64,000 bases of DNA from JAIXWP01 sp965247015 (GCA_965247015.1 CBDFGG010000006.1:496001-560000), one strand, 5' to 3'; counted from the stretch's first letter, positions 1-8,455 are shown. The notes: generated by a model not told the origin, from the letters alone. Numbers and translations are program-made.

Positions 1-668
1 GAATTCCACAAGGAGAAATTGGTAGGTTAGTATCGAAATGGTTTGTTTTCTCCATTCTAACAAATCGTTATGGTGGTGCTGCAGAAAGTACTTTTGATTA
101 TGATATCAAACAAATAGCAAACAAACCATTTTCCACATACTTAAATTCAATTGAACAAGCAGAGCTATCAGAAACCTTTTGGAATTTCGGTCTAATACAA
201 AGACTTGACACTTCTGTAGCTAGCAGTCCTGTTTTCCATATATATCAAGCAGCCCAAGTTAAAGCACAAGATAAAGGATTTCTTTCGAGAGATATTTCTG
301 TTGCTGATATACTTCTTTACAAAGGAGATATTCACCACATTTTCCCTAAGAGTTATTTGAAATCAAACAATAAGTCCCGAAGTGATTATAATCAAATTGC
401 CAATTACGTTTTAATGCAGCAGGAAATTAATATTACTGTTGGTGCTAAAGCTCCGAATGTATACTTTCAAGAATTAAAAAAACAATGTAACGGCGAGACT
501 CTTAAATATGGTGCAATCGATAATATGCCTGAACTATTAGCAAATTTGAAGTCACACTGTATACCAGAATCCATATTTGAACTAACAGTTGATTCTTATG
601 AAGAATTTTTGAATGAAAGAAGAAAATTGATTGCATTAAAAATTAAAAACTACTACAATAGCCTTTGA
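1..668 (+). CDS. DUF262/DUF1524 (GmrSD-like) nuclease, C-terminal part
   Basis: An open frame enters from the left edge (first full codon at position 3) and ends at 668. An apparent start at 357 is internal, because the frame is open and protein-like upstream of it. The diagnostic motif is GDIHHIFPKSYL just before position 357, the HxxP-type His-Me/HNH motif of DUF1524 at the end of DUF262 proteins. GmrSD relatives are NTP-dependent type IV restriction enzymes that cut modified DNA. The DUF262 half lies outside the window, so only the nuclease half can be judged. The next gene starts 6 nt downstream, probably in the same operon. The last 36 residues are echoed by a decayed copy at 4118-4228. 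Confidence 0.85.
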   Translation, partial: IPQGEIGRLVSKWFVFSILTNRYGGAAESTFDYDIKQIANKPFSTYLNSIEQAELSETFWNFGLIQRLDTSVASSPVFHIYQAAQVKAQDKGFLSRDISVADILLYKGDIHHIFPKSYLKSNNKSRSDYNQIANYVLMQQEINITVGAKAPNVYFQELKKQCNGETLKYGAIDNMPELLANLKSHCIPESIFELTVDSYEEFLNERRKLIALKIKNYYNSL

Positions 669-674
669 TAGCCC

Positions 675-1256
675 ATGAATTCTTATAGAGATGAAGTAAT
701 CTACAACTTTGCACTATGGACAGCAGTTGCGGCTTTGAGATCTGGTAAACATATAAAAGATACCCGGACTATAACATCAGCGCTTAAACAAACGGTTAAT
801 TTGAATGCAATCCCTCGAACTCAAATTGAATTTGACAAGTGGCACAAGGAGATTACTTTACAATTCAAATTCACTGTTACTAACCTATATAATTCCAATC
901 GACCTAAAATCAAAAATGAGAATTTTGTTTCAAATAATAAAAACTCAGAACTTGAATTCTCAATTGGATGGGCATCTAAGGCTCTAAACGTATTTCTTAA
1001 ATCACTATTTTACATTAATGATTCTGAAAACTTAGAAATCAAAAAATTCTTACATCCTCCAATTGATAACATTCTCGTTAGAGAAATTAAAAGAAAATAC
1101 CATATAAATTTATGGCAAAAAGAAGAATCTAATTTCTCAATTTCTAGGATCACTTCATATGAAAAATATGAGGGTACTATTTCAGTTATTAAAACTCTAG
1201 CGAATGAACAACATATGACCAACTTGTTGGATATCGAGCATATCTGGAGAGTTTAG
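675..1256 (+). CDS. Hypothetical protein next to the DUF262 gene
   Basis: A 193-residue soluble, mostly helical protein with no signal peptide or membrane segment. I do not recognise its family. The N-terminal stretch around FALWTAVAALRSG resembles a motif I remember from uncharacterised proteins beside restriction genes, but I cannot name them. ATG 675 follows the upstream stop by 6 nt, so translation is probably coupled to the DUF262 gene and the two may act together. Codon use is as AT-rich as its neighbours. Confidence 0.7.
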   Translation: MNSYRDEVIYNFALWTAVAALRSGKHIKDTRTITSALKQTVNLNAIPRTQIEFDKWHKEITLQFKFTVTNLYNSNRPKIKNENFVSNNKNSELEFSIGWASKALNVFLKSLFYINDSENLEIKKFLHPPIDNILVREIKRKYHINLWQKEESNFSISRITSYEKYEGTISVIKTLANEQHMTNLLDIEHIWRV

Positions 1257-1401
1257 CTATCTAAAAAATTTTGGAATAACATTTTATTAAATCACAAACA
1301 GTTCCTAGTCCTTGTCTTAGTTCTTTTCCACCACTAATTGTATTTTAGAAATCATTGGCTTAATCTAAAAACTAATAAAAAATAATACATTCCTTAAAAA
1401 T

Positions 1402-1563
1402 TTACAGTAAAGAACCTTTTTTATTTTCTCTGTAAAACCTGAAAATCAAAACCTCTTCCTCAATATTAACCATAATAGGTCTAGAATTTTTGTCTTTTAC
1501 GAGTTTTGCGAAATTCCCAATTAAATCTCCTGAGAAAGTATGAGAACGAATGACTAAAATCCG
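1402..1563 (-). pseudogene. Frame-shifted tail or remnant after the PIN gene
   Basis: An open stretch of 53 codons overlaps the stop of the PIN gene in another frame and ends at TAA 1402-1404. Its translation looks like real protein, with segments such as GDLIGNFAKLVKD and VNIEEEVLIFRFYREN, but it has no ATG near its 5' end. It is either the true C-terminus of the PIN protein lost to a single-base indel, or a remnant of another gene. No other use for the 297-base gap 1257-1553 was seen. Confidence 0.3.
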
Positions 1564-2537
1564 TTATTTCCTCTAATACCGGAAACACCTCCATAAACCT
1601 CTCGAAATCGTTCTAAAACTTCTGGTGAAATAAGTTCCATATTGGTAGAAACAATGTTTTTCAATATATCTCCAACCCCGACATCATCCTTAATCCAAAA
1701 TATCTGACTATTCGAAACTGCAGCTTCAATAATGTCCACAAGCTGCTGAGCAGTAAAAACATCATACTGAGCGATCTTCTTTAACTTCGACTTTGCCGAA
1801 GCAAATGATTGAGCTGTTGATAAAGCCTGAATATCTAAGTCCTTTTCTAGTTCGTTAGCCATTTTTATATCTGGGAAATTTGCTCTTAAAAAAGCAGACA
1901 ACTTCTTGTAGTAAATAAGCTCAGCTTTCTTTTCGTTCCACCACTCTTGTAGCAAAAAGGAATTAAACTCACTTCCATCTAACAATGAAGAATAGTCACC
2001 GTCATCACTTATAAAATATAATTTTTCACCACTACTTAAATTCATTTTTAATGAAAGCCAATTTATGCAATCACCAAATTTATTGCCTTTACCAGGAGGT
2101 AGACCTAAATCATGTCTTCTTTTAGCCTGTTCAATTATGTCCTCTGTACTTTCCAATAATTTTGAACTGTGAAAAATTCGATTAACTAATATATCGGCAG
2201 CTAACTTTGAATGCTTAGCTTCATCAAAAACATCCTTATAAATTTCTACCCTTACTTTTTCATATTGCTTAAGCGAATCTATCAACTGGTTATAATTCTT
2301 ATGGCTTTTCACAATTTGTGAAGCATTCGGCGAAATAGAACTATCCTTTATCCTTTTCAGCGCTTCTGAAATTACCTTGTCTCGATTTTTGAAGAATTCT
2401 ATCTTCACTTGATCCGGTATGTAAAGATTGATTTTTTTACTCTCAATCATTATCGCAATTTGCTTTAAAGATTCAAGATCATCTTCTGATAAATTATAAA
2501 AATTTAGAAAAATATTTGTATCTATGAACAAATTCAT
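1554..2537 (-). CDS. PIN-domain RNase, DUF4935-like
   Basis: A 327-residue protein beginning MNLFIDTNIFLNFY, the first strand of a PIN fold. The candidate metal-binding acidic residues are D6 with N8, E47, D156 (in NKFGDCINW) and D178/D179/D181 (in ISDDGDYS). PIN proteins are Mg-dependent ribonucleases. This long form, with about 150 residues after the PIN core, matches DUF4935 proteins often found in defence islands rather than small VapC toxins. No antitoxin-like small gene is adjacent. The reading frame may be truncated at its end (see 1402-1563). Confidence 0.75.
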   Translation of the reverse strand: MNLFIDTNIFLNFYNLSEDDLESLKQIAIMIESKKINLYIPDQVKIEFFKNRDKVISEALKRIKDSSISPNASQIVKSHKNYNQLIDSLKQYEKVRVEIYKDVFDEAKHSKLAADILVNRIFHSSKLLESTEDIIEQAKRRHDLGLPPGKGNKFGDCINWLSLKMNLSSGEKLYFISDDGDYSSLLDGSEFNSFLLQEWWNEKKAELIYYKKLSAFLRANFPDIKMANELEKDLDIQALSTAQSFASAKSKLKKIAQYDVFTAQQLVDIIEAAVSNSQIFWIKDDVGVGDILKNIVSTNMELISPEVLERFREVYGGVSGIRGNNGF

Positions 2538-2735
2538 ATATCAATCTTTAAAAATTAGTATTAAATATTAGTAGTTTAAAAACAGTCAGTAATGTTATTC
2601 AATATTATTCTAAGAATAATTAGATTATGAGAGTAAGTACACCTACAATTTAAAATTTGATGAAATATAAATAATTTCGACATCACTTACATAAATAATC
2701 CTAAATCAAAAATAAATATTCAACATTCCAAAACT

Positions 2736-3413
2736 ATGACAACTGAAATCGTTCTGATATTAGTCACTGCTCTACTATCATTAATAAGTAATATTATAAT
2801 AAGCAATAAAACAAGAAAGGCCAATAAATTTGACATCAAATACATCACAGAAGCTGTAGAATCAGTCAAAAGTGATTTTGAAAAAATCAATTCTTACAAT
2901 AAGTCTAGAATAGATTATCTTTTCAGTAATGAACGTGAAAAAAAACATGATCAAAAAAAGGCAATTCTAGAATTTTGGGATGAGCACTTTACTCTCATTC
3001 GATTGTGTGAGTCACAGAGATATGAAATAGATGAATATCGAATGCCAGATTTTTATTCCTTTCGAACAAAAATTGAATCCCAAGAAGATAAATGTGATTT
3101 CGTTTTCAGCAGGTTATACTTTTTAATGGATGATGAAAACACTATAAATATCGCGGAGTCAATAAATCATAAGGTCGTATTGAATAGCATCAAATTTATT
3201 GGATATCTCAATAAAATTGAACCTCTTCTAATCAAATCAAAAGAATTAATCGATCAAGGTGAAAAAGATAAATACGCTTCATTAATGAATGAAATAGACT
3301 CTTATACTGATACTATTGATAATCAAATGGACAATAACAATGTTAATGCAGAACTTGACGAATTCAAAAAAAAATACTGGTCACATCACTATCCTGATGA
3401 ACCAAAAATTTGA
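2736..3413 (+). CDS. Membrane-anchored hypothetical protein
   Basis: A 225-residue protein with one N-terminal membrane segment (about residues 4-24, VLILVTALLSLISNIIIS), then a charged, helical cytoplasmic region. It is a signal-anchor layout with no visible catalytic motif. I do not recognise the family. It is followed after 42 nt by another unknown gene on the same strand, so the two may be cotranscribed. Similar one-TM proteins occur in defence islands as effectors or sensors, but nothing here proves that role. Confidence 0.65.
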   Translation: MTTEIVLILVTALLSLISNIIISNKTRKANKFDIKYITEAVESVKSDFEKINSYNKSRIDYLFSNEREKKHDQKKAILEFWDEHFTLIRLCESQRYEIDEYRMPDFYSFRTKIESQEDKCDFVFSRLYFLMDDENTINIAESINHKVVLNSIKFIGYLNKIEPLLIKSKELIDQGEKDKYASLMNEIDSYTDTIDNQMDNNNVNAELDEFKKKYWSHHYPDEPKI

Positions 3414-3455
3414 AATCACAGCATTAAACAACAACTAGTTTATAATAATTTTTTG

Positions 3456-4034
3456 ATGAAATATTACTTGTTAAAATCACAGAATTCTATAATTCCCTAC
3501 CAAAAGTTCTTCGATTTCTGGATGCATCGCTATTTCTACAAATCCAAGCATGATTACGATAAGCTTATGGATCAAGAGCTTACCGAAGAAGCTCTAAAAG
3601 CTTTGTTTGAATGGAAAAACGGGATGAACCTTAGCAAAAAAAAAGAAGCCTCATACATTGCAAAAGTGAAAAATCACTTAAAATCTATTGCCGAGTACAG
3701 AAATGATACAAACAAGAACGCTTCGCAGTTGTATGATAGCCTTAATAACGTTTCCTTTGTTTGGCGCATCTTTGCTTGTCATATTGCTCGCCCCCAAGAA
3801 TATCCCATCTACGATCAAAACATTCACCGATCTGTGCTTTACATTCAGGGAAATGATGAATGGAAAAATGTGACTCCTCAACTAAGCGATGAAAAAAAGG
3901 AAGATTTTTACTTCCATAATTACAAAGAAAAATTTTTACCCGAATTCAAAGACATTCCTTCAAGAGACATAGATAAAGCACTATTTGCCTTTGGAAGATA
4001 TTTACGAGATTATGAAAGACATGCGGAGAGTTAG
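3456..4034 (+). CDS. Hypothetical protein with YPIYDQNIHR motif
   Basis: A 192-residue soluble protein. ATG 3456 is preferred over the TTG codon just before it. The conserved-looking segment FACHIARPQEYPIYDQNIHR (about residues 106-125) resembles helix-hairpin-helix glycosylase-like proteins, but I cannot assign it. The gene lies 42 nt after the membrane protein gene. It ends at the TAG 4032-4034, directly followed by an octamer-repeat fragment. Confidence 0.6.
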   Translation: MKYYLLKSQNSIIPYQKFFDFWMHRYFYKSKHDYDKLMDQELTEEALKALFEWKNGMNLSKKKEASYIAKVKNHLKSIAEYRNDTNKNASQLYDSLNNVSFVWRIFACHIARPQEYPIYDQNIHRSVLYIQGNDEWKNVTPQLSDEKKEDFYFHNYKEKFLPEFKDIPSRDIDKALFAFGRYLRDYERHAES

Positions 4035-4036
4035 AC

Positions 4037-4117
4037 AGCTGAGAAGTTATTTAACTAGCTTAGTCTCACAGTTGCATAGTTTCACAGTTTCATACTAAAA
4101 ATTCACTGAGATATAAT
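4037..4117. repeat. Truncated 8-nt iteron element
   Basis: Starts 2 nt after the stop of the preceding gene. Words ending in AGTT, CAGT or AGTT recur at 8-nt steps (AGTTGCAT, AGTTTCAC, AGTTTCAT), followed by ACTGAGAT from the right arm. The rest of the right arm is missing, and the sequence runs directly into the decayed DUF1524 tail. Confidence 0.65.
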
Positions 4118-4228
4118 TGCATTCCCGATTCCATTTTCACCATGACTGTGGATGATTATGAAGAATTCTTAATAGCGCGTCGTCTGTTGATGGCGCAGAA
4201 GATGAAAGCATACTATTTCAGCTTATAG
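4118..4228 (+). pseudogene. Remnant of a DUF262/DUF1524 gene (C-terminal 36 codons)
   Basis: In one frame this stretch encodes CIPDSIFTMTVDDYEEF and continues to a stop at 4226-4228. By my hand alignment it matches the last 36 residues of the DUF262 gene (558-668) at 24 of 36 positions, with no gap and the stop at the same place. No upstream part of that gene remains; the sequence before it is iteron repeat. It is a relic of a second, diverged GmrSD-like gene, not a recent copy. Confidence 0.8.
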
Positions 4229-4280
4229 AACAACCGGTTTCTACTTGAATAATAGACTTAGCTTCCTGGAAAATGAGGAT

Positions 4281-5159
4281 TTATTCTCCTCTTTCAAAAA
4301 TATGCTTCCTATGATAGATTGCATTTTTCTCATGCAAATGGGATGATGAGTTGCGTGGTATGAAGATGGACTTTTGCGAGAATTCATGGAAATATTCGTT
4401 GATCTTACTTCCATTTAATTTTGGCGATATCAATAAATTGAAATCTTCGGAGATGCTTATCGCTCCCCGGTCCAAGGCCCAATGATGAATCTTACACAAA
4501 GCGATACCATTGGTTACATGATCATCTCCATAATGCTGAATCGGCTTAACATGACAAGCGTCTATTCCGATGAGTGCGTCGCCCAGTCGAATGGATTGCC
4601 CGCAAATAGCACACTGTCTTTCGTAGCTGTCTAATACTTCTTCAACAAACAATCTACTACGGCGCTTCTTCTGAACTTCATGCATTGTCACTTCATGCAG
4701 CATACTATCTAATCCTAAATCGCTCAGCAGGTCTTCATGATAGGCTTCTGGCCAATATTCATTCAATAGTTGCCAGACTAGCTCGATGGCTTGTTGTTTA
4801 TTTTGCAAGTAAGAGAAAAAGTTGTCGTCAAATTTCCCAATCGCTCCAAGTGCCTCTGAACGAGAAACAGCATTGGGATTCCTCAGCATCGATTTGTCCA
4901 CTGAACACTTCCACAGAGTCGGACTACTTCCTAAATAGACAAAAGGATACTCTGGTCTTAGTACCTGAGTATTCTTCAAACCATATTTACTTAACAGCAG
5001 TTTTAAGGAGTTTTCTATTTCAGTAAACTTAAACTCATTCTCCTTCCCATGAATGACATCAGAAATGGTCAATAGCAATAACAATGGTTTGTGCATTGAA
5101 ATGACAGCACCAGATCTATTGACCTTGATCCGCGCAATTTCTTCTGAGTAGTTGAGCAT
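4281..5159 (-). CDS. Phosphorothioate-DNA-sensing HNH endonuclease (ScoMcrA-like)
   Basis: A 292-residue protein when started at ATG 5159; the open frame extends three codons upstream to a GTG at 5168. The N-terminal 100 residues, with HKPLLLLL at about 23-30 and YPFVYLG at about 81-87, look like the sulfur-binding domain of ScoMcrA-type enzymes. The C-terminal half is an HNH nuclease: zinc ligands C193-x2-C196 and C232 with H235/H236, and the HNH residues H213, N227 and H235/H236. Such enzymes cut DNA carrying phosphorothioate (Dnd) modification. No dnd or ssp gene is visible in the window, which fits a type IV role against modified incoming DNA. Confidence 0.8.
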   Translation of the reverse strand: MLNYSEEIARIKVNRSGAVISMHKPLLLLLTISDVIHGKENEFKFTEIENSLKLLLSKYGLKNTQVLRPEYPFVYLGSSPTLWKCSVDKSMLRNPNAVSRSEALGAIGKFDDNFFSYLQNKQQAIELVWQLLNEYWPEAYHEDLLSDLGLDSMLHEVTMHEVQKKRRSRLFVEEVLDSYERQCAICGQSIRLGDALIGIDACHVKPIQHYGDDHVTNGIALCKIHHWALDRGAISISEDFNLLISPKLNGSKINEYFHEFSQKSIFIPRNSSSHLHEKNAIYHRKHIFERGE

Positions 5160-5252
5160 ACGTAACACTAATCTTAAAACACGTACCTATTATCTTATTT
5201 CCCTCTTCGCTTCAGATTATCATTTGTGGTAAAATCACTTTCTACGACGATC

Positions 5253-6386
5253 TTATACTTCCCCTTGATCTTTTGTGAATTTAATTATCTCATCAAACAA
5301 TTCCTTAGAAGTGTCCCAAAGTGCTTTTTCAAAAGAAGTTACTGCATCATTACTATTTGAGAACGCTACCTCTTTAACGAAATAATGTCTCCATTTCTTT
5401 TCTGGCTCCTTTTCTGGCTCTTTTCCTGCTTTTAATCCAGGAATATCAGTTTTCTTAAAATATTCTTCTATTTTATTATCATTCTTATTCGCTGACTCAA
5501 CAATTACATAAACAGGACTATTTGATCCATTCTTCAGAAATTCCTCATATGCTATTGTCAAGTAGATATCTCTATTGTTTTTTTTCGGAAAAACTTGAAT
5601 CCAGCATCCCTTCTCCTCTTCGAAGCATGAACTATCTGGTTCACGAAGTAATTCTGTATCGATTGATTGAATTAGGCTTTCCACAAGACCAACCATCAAA
5701 TTTGAAAAATACTTTTGAGCTCTTTCTTTTAATGCTATTGCATTGGTGATAGCCGCTGCTTTGTCCGCGTATTCCGCTAAATCTTTGTTGTCTCCTGAGA
5801 CGTCTGATATCTTTATCATATGATCAATAAATTCTTTAAATTGAAAGTAAAGTTCACTTCGTTCACTAGAAGTTTCTAATTCTTCTCTCATTTTTTTGCA
5901 AATTTGAGAGTGTGTTAAACCATCCTTATATTTAGAAAGGGATAAAAACTTAGCTGCTTTAACTTCAAGTTTTAGAGTCTCTTGAACTCCTAGAATGTAA
6001 TTTTTCAAGCAATTATAAAAACGAGCATAAATCTTATTCTCTAGGATTATGGCTTTTTCGCCAGTGATAATTAGAAGATCAATTCTTGACACCACATCGA
6101 CTAGCTTGTCAGAATTACAATCTTTAACTTTACAACGTACTGTTACCTCAGGTAAAACAGTGTAACCAGTCCAATCCTTAATGTCTTCACCTAACTCTTC
6201 AAAAACAATCCTAGCAAACTTCTTATGAAGATTGGAATTCGAGCTTTGGTTCAAGAAGTACGCGTACGCTTGTGTGATATAAACTTCCTTAGCAGATACA
6301 CCAAGTATATCCAGCATTGTGGTTCGCTTCGGCTCTGCTGCTTTGATGGATTGAAGAGATTCCCAGTCGATGGTCTCCGTAGTCAT
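5253..6386 (-). CDS. PD-(D/E)XK nuclease superfamily protein
   Basis: A 377-residue protein. The nuclease signature is D103 in SRIDLLII followed by E116-N-K118 in AIILENKIYA, the D...ExK pattern of the PDDEXK_4-like family. An N-terminal helical region (FLNQSSNSNLHKKFARIVFEEL) precedes it, and a long C-terminal helical part follows. Such standalone proteins are common in defence and mobile islands, but their targets are mostly unknown. It lies on the same strand as the HNH gene, 93 nt upstream of it, so the two could share a transcript. Start ATG 6386 is the first in frame. Confidence 0.75.
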   Translation of the reverse strand: MTTETIDWESLQSIKAAEPKRTTMLDILGVSAKEVYITQAYAYFLNQSSNSNLHKKFARIVFEELGEDIKDWTGYTVLPEVTVRCKVKDCNSDKLVDVVSRIDLLIITGEKAIILENKIYARFYNCLKNYILGVQETLKLEVKAAKFLSLSKYKDGLTHSQICKKMREELETSSERSELYFQFKEFIDHMIKISDVSGDNKDLAEYADKAAAITNAIALKERAQKYFSNLMVGLVESLIQSIDTELLREPDSSCFEEEKGCWIQVFPKKNNRDIYLTIAYEEFLKNGSNSPVYVIVESANKNDNKIEEYFKKTDIPGLKAGKEPEKEPEKKWRHYFVKEVAFSNSNDAVTSFEKALWDTSKELFDEIIKFTKDQGEV

Positions 6387-6420
6387 TATAATTCAATTAG
6401 GAGACGAAGGTAATAAAACT

Positions 6421-6556
6421 CGGAAAGAGTTAGAGAGTTCGAGAGTTAAGGAGTTGAGGAGTTATTTAATTATCACAGTACCGCAGTGTCTCAGTGTCTC
6501 ACTAACACAGTGAAATTCAACTGAGATACTGTGGGACTGTGGAACTGTGAACCTGA
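6421..6556. repeat. 8-nt iteron hairpin element
   Basis: About sixteen consecutive 8-nt words in unbroken register. First come words ending AGTT (AGAGAGTT, CGAGAGTT, AAGGAGTT, GAGGAGTT), then ATTTAATT, ATCACAGT, ACCGCAGT and GTCTCAGT. After a short spacer come ACTGAGAT, ACTGTGGG, ACTGTGGA and ACTGTGAA. The CAGT words and the ACTG words are reverse complements, so the middle can fold into an imperfect hairpin. Confidence 0.75.
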
Positions 6557-6584
6557 AGCAGAAAATGCCTTGTCTCAATCCTTT

Positions 6585-6758
6585 TCACTCCCCTTGCTTC
6601 GCCTTCAATAACCCCCAATTTATCTCATCAATTTCGGTGGTGGTATAATTTATTCCTAGTTCGGAATCGTGATAGAAATGAAAATTTATTTCTACTTCGC
6701 GCCCGCGATAATGAATAACGCGCGGCTCTGTTTTTAGTATCGGTTTATTTTCGTTCAT
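6585..6758 (-). CDS. Small hypothetical protein (57 aa)
   Basis: A 57-codon frame from ATG 6758 to TGA 6585-6587, encoding a charged soluble peptide starting MNENKPILKTEPRVIHYRGR and ending LLKAKQGE. Its composition is protein-like and it sits between two iteron elements. No strong ribosome-binding site or family match was recognised, so the call rests on coding appearance alone. Confidence 0.4.
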   Translation of the reverse strand: MNENKPILKTEPRVIHYRGREVEINFHFYHDSELGINYTTTEIDEINWGLLKAKQGE

Positions 6759-6816
6759 CGTTGGTATAAGGTCGAGAGCTTATAATTAGTAAATATAAGA
6801 TGGGAGACTAATAAAA

Positions 6817-6960
6817 GTTGGAGAGTTGAAGAGTTGGGGAGTTAGAGAGTTATTTAACTGCTTCACCGTTTCATTGCTTGACTGTTTCAATGATTAACTG
6901 AATTTAAAAACCCTGGGAAAGTTGGATAGTTGAGGAGTTGAGACGTTCGATAGTAATTTA
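6817..6960. repeat. Degenerate 8-nt iteron element
   Basis: Words of 8 nt in register: GTTGGAGA, GTTGAAGA, GTTGGGGA, GTTAGAGA, GTTATTTA, then ACTGCTTC, ACCGTTTC, ATTGCTTG, ACTGTTTC, then GTTGGATA, GTTGAGGA, GTTGAGAC. It reaches almost to the stop codon of the secreted-protein gene at 6968 and reads as NNNCAACT-type words from that gene's sense side. Confidence 0.6.
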
Positions 6961-6967
6961 AGTGCTA

Positions 6968-7738
6968 TTATTCCCATTCCTTCACCACAAACGGTAAACG
7001 AGACTTATTTTGTTTGTATTCTTCTTCTAGTGTTTTGTGCAGAGCGGGAGAAAGGCGCATTAGCATGTAGAGCGCGCCTTGGGCGCGGAGAAGCTTTTCG
7101 TTGTTGTCTATTCCGAGGTTCAGTTTATATAGCTCTTGTATGGACTTTCCGAATTCATTGTAAAGATTATTTTCTGTGTCTTGATAGTGGGTTAAAATCG
7201 TGGAAAAACAAAATGCTTCCAAAAATGCATTGCGATTCGCCTCGGTCTTCTTGATATCATTTAATCCCACACATACTTTCCCCACATAAAAACCATCTTT
7301 ATTTATTCTCACGATAGAAAAATACTTCACCGCAATATTCAGCACGGCATCAACACTAAGACTATCCTTCGCCTCACTTCTATCAATACACTTCGCTGTC
7401 CATTCGTTCATCACACTGCCAATCAAACTATCCGCTTGCAATCGCCCGTAATACGCTTCTTCCAGCACCTTCCCTTCCATCGACAATAAATCACTCTTCA
7501 ATTCGCGCGCGGTAAAATTGGTCAGCAAATAATCCACAAATACTTCGTTGCTATCCACCAACGACGAAAAACAATATTTCCCCGAAGTATTTTTCACCGT
7601 AGTAAGAATATACGCGTCGCTTTCCTCCTGCACCTTCTCTATCCCCACCACCGCCCGCACGGACCCCAAAAGATCACACTGGGCAAACAATACAAATGAC
7701 GCGAGGGAAAATATTAGGGTAATGACGTGTTTTTTCAT
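6968..7738 (-). CDS. Secreted hypothetical protein
   Basis: A 256-residue protein with a clear signal peptide (about residues 1-19, ending FVLFAQ before CDLL). Cys20 follows the hydrophobic stretch, but the preceding residues do not make a convincing lipobox. The mature part is helical with no recognised domain. It stands alone between two iteron elements, on the minus strand. Confidence 0.65.
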   Translation of the reverse strand: MKKHVITLIFSLASFVLFAQCDLLGSVRAVVGIEKVQEESDAYILTTVKNTSGKYCFSSLVDSNEVFVDYLLTNFTARELKSDLLSMEGKVLEEAYYGRLQADSLIGSVMNEWTAKCIDRSEAKDSLSVDAVLNIAVKYFSIVRINKDGFYVGKVCVGLNDIKKTEANRNAFLEAFCFSTILTHYQDTENNLYNEFGKSIQELYKLNLGIDNNEKLLRAQGALYMLMRLSPALHKTLEEEYKQNKSRLPFVVKEWE

Positions 7739-7750
7739 GGGATAAATATA

Positions 7751-8015
7751 GGAGTTTGGGAGTTGGGGAGTTAGAGAGTTATTTAACTATCACAGTACCG
7801 CAGAATCTGAGTAGCACAGTGAAATTTTACTGAGATACTGTGAGACTGCGGTACTGAGATACTGTGGTAGTGAAATCACAAGCCAACGATATTGTCAGAA
7901 TCAAATAACTATCACAGTACCGCAGTGCCGTAGTGTCTCACTAGCACAATAAAATTTTACTGTGAAACTGTGGAAGTATGAAACTGTGGGACTGTGAAAC
8001 GGTGAAAGTTTTAGT
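7751..8015. repeat. 8-nt iteron hairpin elements, copies R1 and R2
   Basis: Occupies most of the gap 7739-8107. R1 begins with AGTT-type words upstream of the secreted-protein gene (GGGGAGTT, AGAGAGTT, ATTTAACT). It continues as ATCACAGT, ACCGCAGA, spacer, ACTGAGAT, ACTGTGAG, ACTGCGGT, ACTGAGAT, ACTGTGGT. A tail ending GTCAGAATCA leads into R2 at 7904, which starts again with AATAACTATCACAGTACCGC but degenerates in its right arm near 8015. Confidence 0.8.
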
Positions 8016-8107
8016 CTACTGGATCGCATGTTATTCCAGAATATATGTTTGTTAGAATATACGGAAATATGCTTTTTATTTTTTCTGGGATTGCTGTGCT
8101 TTGCAGC

Positions 8108-8455
8108 ATGAATGGACCGATATACATCAAATCAAAACAACTTGCAATCGAAGGGATTCGATTCTGTAAGTTTTTAAAATCTAAGAAAGAAACAGAAATT
8201 GCTAAGCAATTATTTCGTTCTATTACTTCTGTTGGAGCAAATATTCACGAAGCACAAAGTGCAGAAAGCCGCAATGATTTTATCCATAAACTAAAAATTG
8301 CTCAAAAAGAGCTCAATGAATCTATTTATTGGACAGATATTATAACCGCCGCTCTGGAAATACCGAAACCAGAAAATCTTATTTCGCTTAGTGTGGAGTG
8401 TCAGAAAATGCTGAACAAAATACTTTCGACAGCGAAGCAGAATAGTGAAAAATAA
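8108..8455 (+). CDS. Four-helix-bundle protein (23S rRNA IVP-like family)
   Basis: ATG 8108 (MNGPIYIKSKQLAIEG) is chosen over the in-frame ATG 8045, because homologues start about there and the extra residues are hydrophobic and atypical. The 115-residue product has the family pattern: SITSVGANIHEAQSAESRNDF in the middle, then FIHKLKIAQKELNESIYW. This family was first seen inside 23S rRNA intervening sequences and is widespread in Bacteroidota; its function is unknown. The gene is bracketed by iteron copies R1-R2 and R3-R6. Its TAA stop (8453-8455) is formed by the first bases of R3, so the repeat and the gene's end are fused. Confidence 0.85.
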   Translation: MNGPIYIKSKQLAIEGIRFCKFLKSKKETEIAKQLFRSITSVGANIHEAQSAESRNDFIHKLKIAQKELNESIYWTDIITAALEIPKPENLISLSVECQKMLNKILSTAKQNSEK

